Assembly: GCF_008642375.1 (NCBI RefSeq)
Contig: NZ_CP029194.1
Span: 2,542,001-2,606,000 of the forward strand
Direction of reading: 5' to 3'
Length of the DNA: 64,000 nt
DNA from: Streptomyces venezuelae
GTDB lineage: Bacteria; Actinomycetota; Actinomycetes; Streptomycetales; Streptomycetaceae
A model generated the notes under the pieces. It did no database searches and was not told where the DNA came from. It saw nothing but the letters and a program-made list of their open reading frames with translations. A program made the position numbers and the translations under genes. Of this stretch, positions 18,917 through 27,443 are shown in pieces; the first letter of the stretch is position 1; each line of letters begins with the position of its first letter.

Positions 18917-19918
18917 TCAGCGGCGCTCGGACTTCGCGCTGCGGGACATGAGCTCCTTGAGGGCGACGACCGGCGGCTTGCCCTCGTGGACGATCGAGAC
19001 GACGGTCTCGGTGATCGGCATGTCGACGCCGTGGCGGCGGGCCAGATCGAGCACGGACTCGCAGGACTTGACGCCCTCGGCGGTCTGCTTGGTGGCCGCG
19101 ATGGTCTCCTGGAGGGTCATCCCGCGGCCCAGGTTGGTGCCGAAGGTGTTGTTCCGGGAGAGCGGCGAGGAGCAGGTGGCCACCAGGTCGCCGAGGCCCG
19201 CGAGGCCGGAGAAGGTGAGCGGGTCGGCGCCCATGGCGAGGCCCAGGCGGGTGGTCTCGGCGAGGCCGCGGGTGATGAGCGTCGCCTTCGAGTTGTCGCC
19301 GAGACCCATGCCGTTGGCGATGCCGACGGCGAGCCCGATGACGTTCTTGACCGCGCCGCCGAGCTCGCAGCCGACGACGTCGGTGTTCGTGTACGGGCGG
19401 AAGTACGGGGTCATGCAGGCCGACTGGAACCGCTGAGCGACCGATTCGTCGACGCAGGCGACGACGGCTGCGGCGGGCTGCCGGGAGGCGATCTCCAGGG
19501 CCAGGTTGGGCCCGGTGAGGACGGCCACGCGCTCGGCGGGCACGTCCGCGACCTCCATGACGACCTCGCTCATCCGCTCGGCCGTGCCGAGTTCGACGCC
19601 CTTCATGAGGGAGACGAGGACGGTGTCGGGGGCGAGCAGCGGCTTCCAGGCGGCGAGGTTGCCGCGCAGGGTCTGCGAGGGGACGACGAGGACCGTGAAG
19701 TCGGCGTCGTGGGCTGCCTCCGCCGGGTCGGCGGTGGCCGTGATCGACCGCGGGAGCTCGATGCCCGGGAGGTAGTCGGGGTTGACCCGAGTGGCGTTGA
19801 TCTCCTTCGCGAGCTCCGCGCGGCGGCCCCAGAGGCTCACCTCGCAGCCCGCGTCGGCGAGCACCATGGCGAAGGCGGTGCCCCAGGATCCGTTGCCGAA
19901 GACTGCTGCCTTGGTCAC
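18917..19918 (-). CDS. gpsA: Glycerol-3-phosphate dehydrogenase [NAD(P)+]
   Basis: A 333-residue cytosolic enzyme that reduces dihydroxyacetone phosphate to sn-glycerol-3-phosphate for phospholipid synthesis. The dinucleotide motif AAVFGNGSWGTAFAMVLADAG covers residues 4-24. VVPSQTLRG and SLMKGVELGTAERMSEV follow. LTGPNLALEIASRQPAA and CELGGAVKNVIGLAVGIANGMGLGDNSKA hold the catalytic Lys, with SGLAGLGDLVATCSSPLSRN near 255. The GTG start at 19918 overlaps the upstream plsC stop (GTGA, 19915-19918). The pairing of an acyltransferase and gpsA makes one unit for lysophosphatidate and phosphatidate formation. Confidence 0.96.
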   Translation of the reverse strand: MTKAAVFGNGSWGTAFAMVLADAGCEVSLWGRRAELAKEINATRVNPDYLPGIELPRSITATADPAEAAHDADFTVLVVPSQTLRGNLAAWKPLLAPDTVLVSLMKGVELGTAERMSEVVMEVADVPAERVAVLTGPNLALEIASRQPAAAVVACVDESVAQRFQSACMTPYFRPYTNTDVVGCELGGAVKNVIGLAVGIANGMGLGDNSKATLITRGLAETTRLGLAMGADPLTFSGLAGLGDLVATCSSPLSRNNTFGTNLGRGMTLQETIAATKQTAEGVKSCESVLDLARRHGVDMPITETVVSIVHEGKPPVVALKELMSRSAKSERR

Positions 19919-20667
19919 TTGGTGCCTCCCTCGGCGGCCTTGCGCCGCTGTTCGAGGCGGGCCTTGCGGTGGTCGTACGGTTCGGCGGGCGCCTTCTCGC
20001 CGCGGATCTCCTCCAGCAGGGCGGTGATGGCGGCCATGATGACCTCGGTGGCCTCGCGGAGCACCTCGGGTGTCGGCTCCAGGCCGTCGAAGCGGGAGAG
20101 GTCGACCGGCGGACCGGCCTGGACGGTCAGCGTCTTGCGGGGGAACAGGCTGAGCTTCTTCTCCCGGGCGTACGGCGGCATCGCGAGGTTGGCCCCCCAC
20201 TGGGCCACCGGAATGACGGGGACCTTGGTGAGGAGCGCGACACGGGCGGCGCCGGTCTTGCCGGCCATGGGCCACATGTCGGGGTCCCTGGTCAGGGTGC
20301 CCTCGGGGTAGAAGGCGACGCACTCGCCGCGCTCGATGGCGTCGACGGCGGCCCGGAAGGCGTCCAGCGCGTTGGTGGTCTCGCGGTAGACGGGAATCTG
20401 TCCGGTGTTGCGCAGCATCATGCCGACGAAGGGGCTCTTGAAGAGGCCCGCCTTGGCCAGAAGGCGCGGAACGCGGCCGGTGTTGTACTGGTAGTGCGCG
20501 TAGGACAGCGGGTCCAGGTAGGAGTTGTGGTTGACCACGGTGATGAATCCGCCGTCGGCCGGAATGTGCTCCATACCGCGCCAGTCCCGCTTGAACAGAA
20601 CCACCAGGGGGGGTTTGGCGATGACCGCCGCGAGGCGGTACCAGAAGCCGATTCTGCGGCGGGGCAC
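19915..20667 (-). CDS. plsC: 1-acyl-sn-glycerol-3-phosphate acyltransferase (PlsC family)
   Basis: A 250-residue membrane-associated acyltransferase. The catalytic NHNSYLD (HX4D) is at about residues 46-52, the substrate-binding FYPEGTLTRD (EGT) near 119, and PVIPVAQWG further on. An N-terminal hydrophobic stretch (FWYRLAAVIAKPPLVVLF) probably anchors it. The tail is basic and charged (DHRKARLEQRRKAAEGG). The GTG at 20667 is chosen because it lies a short distance after GGAGAAAGG. The open frame extends to 20823, but that part is low-quality and would overlap cofC divergently. It is coupled to gpsA by a four-base overlap. Confidence 0.92.
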   Translation of the reverse strand: MPRRRIGFWYRLAAVIAKPPLVVLFKRDWRGMEHIPADGGFITVVNHNSYLDPLSYAHYQYNTGRVPRLLAKAGLFKSPFVGMMLRNTGQIPVYRETTNALDAFRAAVDAIERGECVAFYPEGTLTRDPDMWPMAGKTGAARVALLTKVPVIPVAQWGANLAMPPYAREKKLSLFPRKTLTVQAGPPVDLSRFDGLEPTPEVLREATEVIMAAITALLEEIRGEKAPAEPYDHRKARLEQRRKAAEGGTK

Positions 20668-20793
20668 TCGGACACCTTTCTCCGGGACTGGCTGGCAGGG
20701 GGTCAAGTGTCGCCCCATGCTCCTGCTCTGTCGAGGACACGGTACGCCCCGGGGCCTCCGGCGGACCGATCGGGCGGGACAGAATGGGCCACG

Positions 20794-21441
20794 ATGAACA
20801 GTGACGCGAACGACGGCTGGCACCTCGTGTTACCGCTGAAACCCCTTGCCCTGGCGAAGAGCAGACTGGCCGCGGCGACGGGCGCCCTGCTGCGCCCCCG
20901 GCTCGCCCTGGCGTTCGCCGAGGACACCGTGGGGGCGGTGCTGAACTGCGCGCGCGTACGGGATGTGGTGGTCGTCACGGACGATCCGACGGCCGGGGCG
21001 GCCCTCGCGGCCCTGGGGGCGCGGATCGTGCCGGACCTCCCGGCGGCCGGGCTCAACGCGGCTCTGGAGCACGGGGTCCGTGCGATACGGGAGCGGCGGC
21101 CGCACGCGCGCGTGGCCGCGCTCAACGCCGATCTGCCTGCTCTGCGGGCCGCCGAGCTGGCCCGTGTCCTGGACACCGCTCGGACATTTCCGAGGGCATT
21201 TCTCGCGGATGCCGCCGAAATAGGTACGACATTCCTCTCGGCGGGTCCGGGTGTGAAATTGGAACCGGCATTCGGAGGCGCGTCGAGACGGCGCCATTTG
21301 TCGTCGGGCGCGGTGGAAATCAGGCTGACCGGGGTGGATTCCGTACGCCGGGACGTGGACACCGGCGAGGATCTGGCGGAGGCCCGGGCGCTGGGGCTCG
21401 GCCCGCGGACGGCCGCCCGGTGGCTGCCGGCGGCCGGATAG
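20794..21441 (+). CDS. cofC: 2-phospho-L-lactate (or phosphoenolpyruvate) guanylyltransferase, coenzyme F420 synthesis
   Basis: A 215-residue MobA-like nucleotidyltransferase, also called FbiD in actinobacteria, where phosphoenolpyruvate is the substrate. It starts F420 synthesis by activating the acid with GTP for CofD/FbiA. LVLPLKPLALAKSRLA (about 11-26) is the nucleotide loop, VVVVTDDPTAGAALAALGARIVPD follows, and ALNADLPALRAAELARVL carries the metal-binding Asp. GTTFLSAGPGVKLEPAFGGASRRRH is the substrate loop. It is divergent from plsC-gpsA, and its place next to gpsA is the same as fbiD in mycobacteria as I recall. Confidence 0.93.
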   Translation: MNSDANDGWHLVLPLKPLALAKSRLAAATGALLRPRLALAFAEDTVGAVLNCARVRDVVVVTDDPTAGAALAALGARIVPDLPAAGLNAALEHGVRAIRERRPHARVAALNADLPALRAAELARVLDTARTFPRAFLADAAEIGTTFLSAGPGVKLEPAFGGASRRRHLSSGAVEIRLTGVDSVRRDVDTGEDLAEARALGLGPRTAARWLPAAG

Positions 21442-21451
21442 GCTGCGGTCC

Positions 21452-21661
21452 ATGCAGGCGACCGCGTTCACGTACGACTCCGAGACCCGCAGCGGAAGTG
21501 TGCTGCTCGACGACGGCACCCCGGTGGAGTTCGGGGCGGAGGCCTTCGACGCGGGCGGGCTGCGGCTGCTCCGGCCGGGGCAGCGGGTGCGGATCGAGGC
21601 GGAGCCCGGGACGTCCGGGGCCGGCCTGCGGATCACCCTGGTGACGCTCCAGACCTTCTGA
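21452..21661 (+). CDS. Small conserved protein, possible OB-like fold
   Basis: A 69-residue protein starting ATG at 21452, ten bases after the cofC stop, so probably cotranscribed. The pattern SGSVLLDDGTPVEFGAEAF, RLLRPGQRVRIEAE and RITLVTLQTF is an all-beta arrangement reminiscent of cold-shock/OB-fold proteins, but the RNP motifs of true Csp proteins are absent. I do not recognise a function. High-GC third positions and the tight spacing argue that it is a real gene. Confidence 0.72.
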   Translation: MQATAFTYDSETRSGSVLLDDGTPVEFGAEAFDAGGLRLLRPGQRVRIEAEPGTSGAGLRITLVTLQTF

Positions 21662-21724
21662 GCCTCCCGGGCTTCGGGGCTTCCGCGCTTCCGGAGATCT
21701 TCGGGGCATCCGTGAACGCGCCGC

Positions 21725-21757
21725 GGGCCGGGCTCTCCTTGGTGGGGAGCCCGGCCC
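21725..21757. terminator. Hairpin terminator between cofC operon and hupS
   Basis: GGGCCGGGCTCTCC pairs with GGGGAGCCCGGCCC (one wobble) around a 5-base loop. It lies between the converging 69-residue gene and hupS. Confidence 0.82.
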
Positions 21758-21777
21758 GGCGGGTGGTACCGCTCGTC

Positions 21778-22479
21778 CTACTTCTTGGCGGCGGCCTTCT
21801 TGGCGGTCGTCTTGCGCGCCGTGGTCTTCTTCGCGGGCGCCTTCGTCGCCGTGGCCTTCTTCGCGGCCGGCGCGGTCTTCTTGGCCGTGGCCTTGACGGC
21901 CTTCTTCGCCGCGGCCGTGGTGGTCTTCTTCGCGGCGGCGGTCGTGGTCTTCTTGGCCGCCGTCGAGGCCTTCTTCGCGGCGGTGGTCTTCTTCGCCGCC
22001 GCGGTGGTGGTCTTCTTGGCCGGGGTCGCCTTCTTCGCGGCGGCCGTCGTGGCCTTCTTCGCCGGGGTCGCCTTCTTCGCGGCGGCCTTCTTGGCGGTGG
22101 TGGCCTTCTTGGCCGCGGCCTTCTTCACGGTCGCGGAGGCACCACCGGTGAGGCTGCCCTTGGGGGCCTTCTTGACCGAGACCTCGCCACCCTTGGGGAG
22201 CTTCTTCGAGCCGCTGACCAGGTCCTTGAAGCCCTGACCTGCACGGAAGCGCGGAACCGAGGTCTTCTTGACCCGGACGCGCTCGCCCGTCTGCGGGTTA
22301 CGGGCGTAGCGGGCCGGACGGTCGACCTTCTCGAACGAGCCGAAGCCCGTGACCGAGACCCGGTCGCCCGCGACCACGGCACGCACGATGGCGTCGAGCA
22401 CGTGGTCGACGGCTTCGGCGGCCTGCTGGCGACCGCCCATCTTGTCGGCAATCGCTTCTACGAGCTGCGCCTTGTTCAC
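21778..22479 (-). CDS. hupS: HU-family nucleoid protein with long Lys/Ala tail (HupS type)
   Basis: A 233-residue nucleoid-associated protein. Residues 1-94 are a standard HU domain: NKAQLVEAIADKMGG, VTGFGSFEKVDRPARYARNPQTGERVRV, then KTSVPRFRAGQGFKDLV. From about 110 the chain is a histone-H1-like repeat of AAKK, TTAAAKK and PAKK units, with 40 or more lysines. This two-domain form is the streptomycete HupS, up-regulated in sporulation, and corresponds to mycobacterial HupB. The start is GTG at 22479 with GGGGAAG upstream. It sits near leuCD as in mycobacteria. The tail repeats are a source of length variation between strains. Confidence 0.94.
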   Translation of the reverse strand: MNKAQLVEAIADKMGGRQQAAEAVDHVLDAIVRAVVAGDRVSVTGFGSFEKVDRPARYARNPQTGERVRVKKTSVPRFRAGQGFKDLVSGSKKLPKGGEVSVKKAPKGSLTGGASATVKKAAAKKATTAKKAAAKKATPAKKATTAAAKKATPAKKTTTAAAKKTTAAKKASTAAKKTTTAAAKKTTTAAAKKAVKATAKKTAPAAKKATATKAPAKKTTARKTTAKKAAAKK

Positions 22480-22622
22480 GTCTTCCCCTTCGGAGACATT
22501 GCCAGAACGAAAGTGTTCAAGCTTTTTCGCACGTTAGGCATGTATATACCGCAAATCAAACACGAAACGGGCTAATCACCCTAGTGCCGCAACGCAAAAG
22601 ACCCGCTGCGGAGTTCCTGGTG

Positions 22623-22850
22623 TCAGTCGTCCTCTGGGAATCGGCCCTCGTCGAGGTCCTTCATCAACCGGTCCAGACGCGTAGCCGCGTCCTTGAGATC
22701 GTGCTTCGCCGCGGCCGTCACGACCAGCAGCTTCCGGGACAGCGCCATCCTTACGCCCTCCGGGACTTGCAGTGAGCGCACTCTTGTGTGCGCTTCCTTC
22801 AATCGGGCGGCGACCGACTCGTAGAGCTCGAGTTGGCTGTCGCGTTCCAT
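22623..22850 (-). CDS. Small conserved helical protein of unknown function
   Basis: A 75-residue protein, ATG at 22850 (MERDSQLELYESVAARLKEA). It is largely alpha-helical and charged, with a VRMALSRKLLVVTAAAKHDLKDAATRLDRLMKDLDEGRFPEDD C-terminal half. It reads as a DNA- or protein-binding helical adaptor, but no family is recognised. It lies between hupS and the leuCD terminator, on the same strand as both. The frame upstream stays open to 23180, but that would run through the terminator hairpin, so the short start is preferred. Confidence 0.72.
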   Translation of the reverse strand: MERDSQLELYESVAARLKEAHTRVRSLQVPEGVRMALSRKLLVVTAAAKHDLKDAATRLDRLMKDLDEGRFPEDD

Positions 22851-22903
22851 GCACCGATTGTGCCATCTAGGGCGAGTTGTCGCCCGACAGGGTCCCAACA
22901 AGC

Positions 22904-22939
22904 GACTGCGCCCCCCACCTGTCGGTGGGGGGCGCAGTC
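22904..22939 (-). terminator. Rho-independent terminator after leuD
   Basis: A 16-bp perfect stem GACTGCGCCCCCCACC around a CTGTC-type loop, 15 bases past the leuD stop in minus-strand sense, followed by GCTTGTTGG. Confidence 0.88.
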
Positions 22940-22954
22940 TTGGAAAAGCGCTGC

Positions 22955-23548
22955 TCAGACCGTAATTGTACGGGGCTTGAAGGACGGTCGTGCCGCCTCG
23001 TAGGCCGCGATGTCGGCTTCGTTCTGAAGGGTGAGGCTGATGTCGTCGAGTCCGTTCAGCAGACGCCAGCGGGCGTTCTCGTCGAGCTCGAAGTCCGCCT
23101 CGATCCCGGCGGCCAGGACCTTGCGCTGCTCCAGGTCGACCGTGACCTCGGCGGTCGGGTCGGCCTCGGTCAGCTCCCACAGCGCGTCCACCGTCTCCTG
23201 CGGCAGGACGACGGTGAGCAGGCCGTTCTTCAGCGAGTTGCCGCGGAAGATGTCGGCGAAGCGGGCGGAGATGACCGTCTGGAAGCCGTAGTTCTGGAGC
23301 GCCCAGACGGCGTGCTCGCGGGAGGAGCCGGTGCCGAAGTCGGGGCCGGCGACCAGGACCGAGGCGCCCTGCCGCTCCGGGCGGTTGAGGACGAACTCCG
23401 GGTCCTTGCGCCAGGCCTCGAAGAGCCCGTCCTCGAAGCCGTCGCGGGTGACCTTCTTCAGCCAGTGCGCCGGGATGATCTGGTCGGTGTCGACGTTGCT
23501 GCGGCGCAGCGGGACGGCCCGGCCGGTGTGCGTGGTGAAAGCTTCCAT
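22955..23548 (-). CDS. leuD: 3-isopropylmalate dehydratase small subunit
   Basis: A 197-residue swivelling domain of isopropylmalate isomerase (leucine synthesis). [18 protein letters not shown] (about 16-33) and [46 protein letters not shown] (about 66-111) are the family blocks; the GSSREHA loop is the substrate contact. The start ATG is at 23548. It is six bases downstream of leuC, forming the leuCD operon, and ends at a strong terminator. Confidence 0.97.
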   Translation of the reverse strand: MEAFTTHTGRAVPLRRSNVDTDQIIPAHWLKKVTRDGFEDGLFEAWRKDPEFVLNRPERQGASVLVAGPDFGTGSSREHAVWALQNYGFQTVISARFADIFRGNSLKNGLLTVVLPQETVDALWELTEADPTAEVTVDLEQRKVLAAGIEADFELDENARWRLLNGLDDISLTLQNEADIAAYEAARPSFKPRTITV

Positions 23549-23554
23549 GGTTCC

Positions 23555-24979
23555 TCAGACCCCCGCGGTGGTGGCGACGTCGGACAGATCGGCCGGGGAG
23601 GCCAGGTGGCCCAGGACGGCGGTGGCGGCGGCGACCTGGGGGGAGACCAGGTGGGTGCGACCGCCCTTGCCCTGCCGGCCCTCGAAGTTGCGGTTGGAGG
23701 TGGACGCGGAGCGCTCACCGGGCGCCAGTTGGTCGGGGTTCATGCCCAGACACATCGAGCAGCCCGCGTGCCGCCATTCGGCGCCGGCCTCCTTGAAGAC
23801 CTTGTCCAGGCCTTCCTCCACGGCCTGCAGGGCGACCCGGACGGAGCCGGGGACGACCAGCATGCGGACGCCGTCGGCGACCTGGCGGCCCTTGAGGAGG
23901 TCCGCGGCGTTGCGCAGGTCCTCGATGCGGCCGTTGGTGCAGGAGCCTACGAAGACGGTGTCGACCTTGATGTCGCGCAGCGGCTGTCCGGCGGTCAACC
24001 CCATGTACTCCAGGGCCTTTTCGGCGGCGAGGCGCTCCGAAGCGTCTTCGTACGAAGCCGGGTCGGGGACGTTCGACGAAAGCGGCGCGCCCTGGCCGGG
24101 GTTGGTGCCCCAGGTGACGAACGGCGCCAGGGAGGCGGCGTCGATGACGACCTCGGCGTCGAAGACGGCGTCCTCGTCGGACTTCAGGGTCTTCCAGTAC
24201 GCGACGGCGGCGTCCCAGTCCTCGCCCTCGGGGGCGTGGGCGCGGCCCTCCAGGTAGGCGAAGGTGGTCTCGTCGGGGGCGATCATGCCCGCCCGGGCGC
24301 CGGCCTCGATCGACATGTTGCAGATGGTCATCCGGGCCTCCATCGAGAGCTTCTCGATGGCGGAGCCGCGGTACTCCAGGATGTAGCCCTGGCCGCCGCC
24401 GGTGCCGATCTTCGCGATGATCGCGAGGATCAGGTCCTTGGCGGTGACGTCCTCGGGCAGCTCGCCGTCGACCGTGATGGCCATGGTCTTCGGGCGGGCC
24501 AGCGGCAGCGTCTGGGTGGCGAGCACGTGCTCGACCTGGCTGGTGCCGATACCGAACGCCAGCGCGCCGAAAGCGCCGTGCGTGGAGGTGTGCGAGTCGC
24601 CGCAGACCACGGTCGTGCCCGGCTGGGTCAGGCCCAGCTGCGGTCCCACGACGTGGACGACGCCCTGCTCGACGTCGCCCAGCGGGTGCAGCCGGACGCC
24701 GAACTCGGCGCAGTTCTTCCGCAGCGTCTCCAGCTGGGCGCGGGAGACGGGGTCCGCGATGGGCTTGTCGATGTCGAGGGTCGGGGTGTTGTGGTCCTCG
24801 GTGGCGATGGTGAGGTCGAGGCGCCGCACCTGCCGGCCGTTCTGGCGCAGGCCGTCGAAGGCCTGGGGGCTGGTCACCTCGTGCAGCAGGTGCAGATCGA
24901 TGAAGAGGAGGTCGGGCTCGCCCTCGGCGCGCCGGACGACGTGGTCGTCCCAGACCTTCTCCGCGAGTGTCCTACCCAT
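23555..24979 (-). CDS. leuC: 3-isopropylmalate dehydratase large subunit
   Basis: A 474-residue aconitase-family subunit with a 4Fe-4S cluster. It begins [48 protein letters not shown] is at about 135-168. The three cluster cysteines lie in FVGSCTNGR (near 350) and [12 protein letters not shown] (near 410-421). [19 protein letters not shown] ends the catalytic part. The ATG at 24979 is preferred to upstream in-frame codons up to 25054, because it follows GGAGGG and fits the family start. It is divergent from ndgR, which activates leuCD in Streptomyces. Confidence 0.97.
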   Translation of the reverse strand: MGRTLAEKVWDDHVVRRAEGEPDLLFIDLHLLHEVTSPQAFDGLRQNGRQVRRLDLTIATEDHNTPTLDIDKPIADPVSRAQLETLRKNCAEFGVRLHPLGDVEQGVVHVVGPQLGLTQPGTTVVCGDSHTSTHGAFGALAFGIGTSQVEHVLATQTLPLARPKTMAITVDGELPEDVTAKDLILAIIAKIGTGGGQGYILEYRGSAIEKLSMEARMTICNMSIEAGARAGMIAPDETTFAYLEGRAHAPEGEDWDAAVAYWKTLKSDEDAVFDAEVVIDAASLAPFVTWGTNPGQGAPLSSNVPDPASYEDASERLAAEKALEYMGLTAGQPLRDIKVDTVFVGSCTNGRIEDLRNAADLLKGRQVADGVRMLVVPGSVRVALQAVEEGLDKVFKEAGAEWRHAGCSMCLGMNPDQLAPGERSASTSNRNFEGRQGKGGRTHLVSPQVAAATAVLGHLASPADLSDVATTAGV

Positions 24980-25084
24980 CGCTTTCCCTCCGGCCGACGT
25001 CTTCGCCGACACAACTAGAGACCCGTTTCGCGGGCCGTTGTGCGGCCGCATCACCAGAGTGCCAAGGTCCTCGGAAAATTGAAC

Positions 25085-25109
25085 TTGCGTTTCACAGAGT
25101 GAGACGCGA
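25085..25109. promoter_or_regulatory. Candidate NdgR operator (near-perfect inverted repeat)
   Basis: TTGCGTTTCAC, a 3-base spacer and GTGAGACGCGA form an inverted repeat with nine of eleven positions paired. It ends eleven bases before the ndgR start and lies between ndgR and leuC. IclR-type regulators bind such palindromes and usually control both divergent genes. Assignment to NdgR is by position. Confidence 0.6.
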
Positions 25110-25119
25110 ATATCGTTGC

Positions 25120-25836
25120 ATGGACAACTCTAGCGGCGTAGGCGTTCTCGACAAGGCAGCCCTTGTCCTGAGCGCTCTGGAGTCCGGTCCGGCCACCCTC
25201 GCAGGACTGGTCGCGGCGACGGGACTCGCACGACCCACGGCACACCGACTGGCCGTGGCACTGGAACACCACCGGATGGTGGCGCGTGACATGCAGGGCC
25301 GGTTCATCCTCGGACCGCGCCTCTCGGAGCTCGCGGCCGCGGCCGGCGAGGACCGCCTGCTCGCGACCGCCGGCCCCGTGCTGACGCATCTGCGCGATGT
25401 CACCGGCGAGAGCGCCCAGCTCTACCGGCGGCAGGGCGACATGCGCATCTGCGTGGCGGCGGCCGAGCGGCTCTCGGGCCTGCGGGACACCGTCCCGGTC
25501 GGCTCGACGCTGACCATGAAGGCCGGCTCCTCGGCGCAGATCCTGATGGCCTGGGAGGAGCCCGAGCGGCTGCACCGCGGCCTCCAGGGCGCCCGCTTCA
25601 CGGCGACGGCCCTGTCGGGCGTACGGCGCCGCGGGTGGGCCCAGTCGATCGGTGAGCGGGAGCCGGGCGTCGCGTCCGTCTCCGCGCCCGTACGCGGCCC
25701 CTCGAACCGCGTCGTGGCCGCCGTGTCGGTCTCGGGTCCGATCGAGCGCCTGACGCGCCACCCGGGCCGTATGCACGCCCAGGCGGTCATCGACGCCGCC
25801 GCCCGTCTCTCCGAGGCGCTCCGCCGCAACGGCTGA
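25120..25836 (+). CDS. ndgR: IclR-family regulator NdgR
   Basis: A 238-residue regulator of branched-chain amino-acid and nitrogen-linked metabolism. The N-terminal winged HTH (about 8-70) reads [48 protein letters not shown]. The IclR effector domain follows ([50 protein letters not shown], then [23 protein letters not shown] and [14 protein letters not shown]). The start ATG at 25120 has no clear Shine-Dalgarno and lies just after the palindrome, so the mRNA leader is very short or absent. Location divergent to leuCD is the diagnostic context. Length is exactly that of NdgR/AreB orthologs I recall. Confidence 0.94.
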   Translation: MDNSSGVGVLDKAALVLSALESGPATLAGLVAATGLARPTAHRLAVALEHHRMVARDMQGRFILGPRLSELAAAAGEDRLLATAGPVLTHLRDVTGESAQLYRRQGDMRICVAAAERLSGLRDTVPVGSTLTMKAGSSAQILMAWEEPERLHRGLQGARFTATALSGVRRRGWAQSIGEREPGVASVSAPVRGPSNRVVAAVSVSGPIERLTRHPGRMHAQAVIDAAARLSEALRRNG

Positions 25837-25861
25837 TCTCCCCGTCCCTCTGTCCGTCCCC

Positions 25862-25893
25862 GGCCCACCGCTTCAACGCCGCAGCGGTGGGCC
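25862..25893 (+). terminator. Terminator hairpin after ndgR
   Basis: GGCCCACCGCT pairs with AGCGGTGGGCC around a ten-base loop, 25 bases past the ndgR stop. No T-run follows, which is common in Streptomyces. Confidence 0.7.
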
Positions 25894-25931
25894 GGAGTTG
25901 TGTCCGCTTACGGACGGCACGGAACAGCGAA

Positions 25932-25959
25932 GAAGCCCTCCCCCGAAGGGAAGGGCTTC
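25932..25959 (-). terminator. Terminator of the tRNA cluster
   Basis: In minus-strand sense GAAGCCCTTCCC, a TTCG-type loop, then GGGGAGGGCTTC followed by TTCG. It lies just downstream of the last tRNA-Glu and ends the Gln/Glu tRNA transcript. Confidence 0.82.
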
Positions 25960-25967
25960 CTCGTTTG

Positions 25968-26040
25968 TACCCCCGACCGGATTCGAACCGGCGCTACCGC
26001 CTTGAGAGGGCGGCGTGCTAGGCCGCTACACAACGGGGGC
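25968..26040 (-). tRNA. tRNA-Glu (CUC), copy 1
   Basis: A 73-base cloverleaf without encoded CCA. Acceptor arm GCCCCCG/CGGGGGT, anticodon arm CCGCC-CTCTCAA-GGCGG with anticodon CTC, T-arm CCGG-TTCGAAT-CCGG. Identical to the copies at 26167 and 26324. Confidence 0.95.
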
Positions 26041-26080
26041 CTTGCGGATGAGATCCGCGGTTGCAGATGAGCTCTGCGAG

Positions 26081-26152
26081 CTGGCCTACCTGGACTCGAA
26101 CCAAGACTAACGGAACCAGAAACCGTCGTGCTGCCAATTACACCATAGGCCA
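26081..26152 (-). tRNA. tRNA-Gln (CUG), copy 1
   Basis: A 72-base cloverleaf. Acceptor TGGCCTA/TAGGCCA, anticodon loop TTCTGGT with anticodon CTG, T-arm with GGTTCGAGTCC. Identical to the copy at 26439. Confidence 0.95.
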
Positions 26153-26166
26153 TGGTGGTTGCACCG

Positions 26167-26239
26167 TACCCCCGACCGGATTCGAACCGGCGCTACCGCC
26201 TTGAGAGGGCGGCGTGCTAGGCCGCTACACAACGGGGGC
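26167..26239 (-). tRNA. tRNA-Glu (CUC), copy 2
   Basis: Identical 73-base sequence to copies 1 and 3, anticodon CTC, no encoded CCA. It is 14 bases downstream of the tRNA-Gln at 26081 when read in genome order. Confidence 0.95.
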
Positions 26240-26323
26240 CCTAGCGATCCCACCCGGCATGAGCCGGGTGATGTCACCGCGGATTCACCGGGAGCTACCC
26301 AGGTGTTCCGCAGGATGGATCTG

Positions 26324-26396
26324 TACCCCCGACCGGATTCGAACCGGCGCTACCGCCTTGAGAGGGCGGCGTGCTAGGCCGCTACACAACGGGGGC
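26324..26396 (-). tRNA. tRNA-Glu (CUC), copy 3
   Basis: Identical to the other two tRNA-Glu genes, anticodon CTC. The spacer to the tRNA-Gln at 26439 resembles that between copy 1 and its tRNA-Gln. Confidence 0.95.
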
Positions 26397-26438
26397 TTTG
26401 TGGATGCCATCCACAGGTTGCAGATAAAGCTCTGCGAG

Positions 26439-26510
26439 CTGGCCTACCTGGACTCGAACCAAGACTAACGGAACCAGAAACCGTCGTGCTGCCAATTACA
26501 CCATAGGCCA
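26439..26510 (-). tRNA. tRNA-Gln (CUG), copy 2
   Basis: Identical to the copy at 26081, anticodon CTG. It is the first gene of the minus-strand tRNA cluster Gln-Glu-Glu-Gln-Glu. Confidence 0.95.
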
Positions 26511-26604
26511 CCGTGGCAACGTCCCCCACCAGGGAGGATCCTGCTCGGCTTGCGCTTTCCGGGTTCTTGCCTTTCGGCTTGTTCCCCTCGGCGCAGAAAG
26601 AACA

Positions 26605-27327
26605 TTACCTGAAGGTGGACGGTGCTCCAAAACGGGTATCCCCCCGGAGCAGGGCGGGGAGCTGGCGGAGGTCCGTGATCCGCGCCAGCTCGGGTCGGCC
26701 GCCCGTGTCCGCGCGATCCAGCCAGACCCCCAGGAGCCCCGCCTCGACCGCGCCCCGCGCGTCGGTGTCGGGCTGGTCCCCCACGTACGCGATCTCCTCC
26801 GGGGCCAGGCCGAGGGCCGTACAGGCCGCGTGGAAGGCCTCCGGAGCGGGCTTGGCGACACCGAGCTCGGCGGCGCACAGGACGGCCTCGAAGCGGTCGC
26901 GCACGCCCAGGGCGCGGAGCTTGGGTTCCTGGGCGTGGATGCTGGAGTTCGACAGCACCGCCTGCCGGTAGTCGGCCGCGAGCAGGTCGAGGACGGGCAG
27001 GGCGTCGGGGAAGAGCTCCCAGGCCGCCTGGTAGTGGACGACGTACCGGTCGAACCAGTCGTCGGCCCCGGCGGCCGTGAGCTCCGGCACCCCGAGGAAT
27101 TCCCGGACGCGGGCCCGCCGCTGGTCCTGGAAGTCGCCGCCCTCGATCTCGAAGCGGCGCCAGTGCAGTTCCGTGAGCTCCTGCCACCGCGCGAGGGCCT
27201 GGTCGACGGAGTCGAATCCGTCGAGCAGGCCCTCGGCCGTCAGATGCGCGCTCATGCCGGCGCGGTCGGCTGTCGCGTAGTCGAAGATCGTGTCGTCCAC
27301 GTCCCACAGGACGGCGCGGATGCTCAT
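26605..27327 (-). CDS. HAD-superfamily hydrolase (phosphatase-like)
   Basis: A 240-residue HAD phosphohydrolase of the YjjG/pyrimidine-nucleotidase-like type. Motif I is VLWDVDDTIFDY (about 6-17; nucleophile D9 and acid/base D11). Motif II is AVLSNSS near 128-134, and motif III has the Lys in LGVAKPAPEAFHAAC. Motif IV is YVGDQPDTDARGAVEAGLLGVWLDR near 190-214. The helical cap lies between motif I and II. The ATG at 27327 is chosen from the motif I position. The substrate is unknown. It is transcribed upstream of, and in the same direction as, the tRNA cluster. Confidence 0.88.
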   Translation of the reverse strand: MSIRAVLWDVDDTIFDYATADRAGMSAHLTAEGLLDGFDSVDQALARWQELTELHWRRFEIEGGDFQDQRRARVREFLGVPELTAAGADDWFDRYVVHYQAAWELFPDALPVLDLLAADYRQAVLSNSSIHAQEPKLRALGVRDRFEAVLCAAELGVAKPAPEAFHAACTALGLAPEEIAYVGDQPDTDARGAVEAGLLGVWLDRADTGGRPELARITDLRQLPALLRGDTRFGAPSTFR

Positions 27328-27386
27328 GCCACGACCGTACCGCCGCGCCCCGGTCACGCGCGGGTGATTCCCCGGCGCCGGAAACG

Positions 27387-27428
27387 CCCCGGGGGCGGCG
27401 ACCGGAGGTCCGGTCGCCGCCCCCGGGG
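27387..27428 (-). terminator. Strong terminator after gltX
   Basis: A 19-bp perfect stem CCCCGGGGGCGGCGACCGG with an AGGT loop between gltX and the HAD gene. Confidence 0.88.
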
Positions 27429-27443
27429 AGGGAAGAGCGGGGC

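Noticed and set aside
21778..22150. Trinucleotide-like repeat tract as a possible CRISPR or satellite
   Set aside because: It is the coding sequence of the Lys/Ala tail of HupS; units are degenerate AAG/GCC codons, not spaced repeats.
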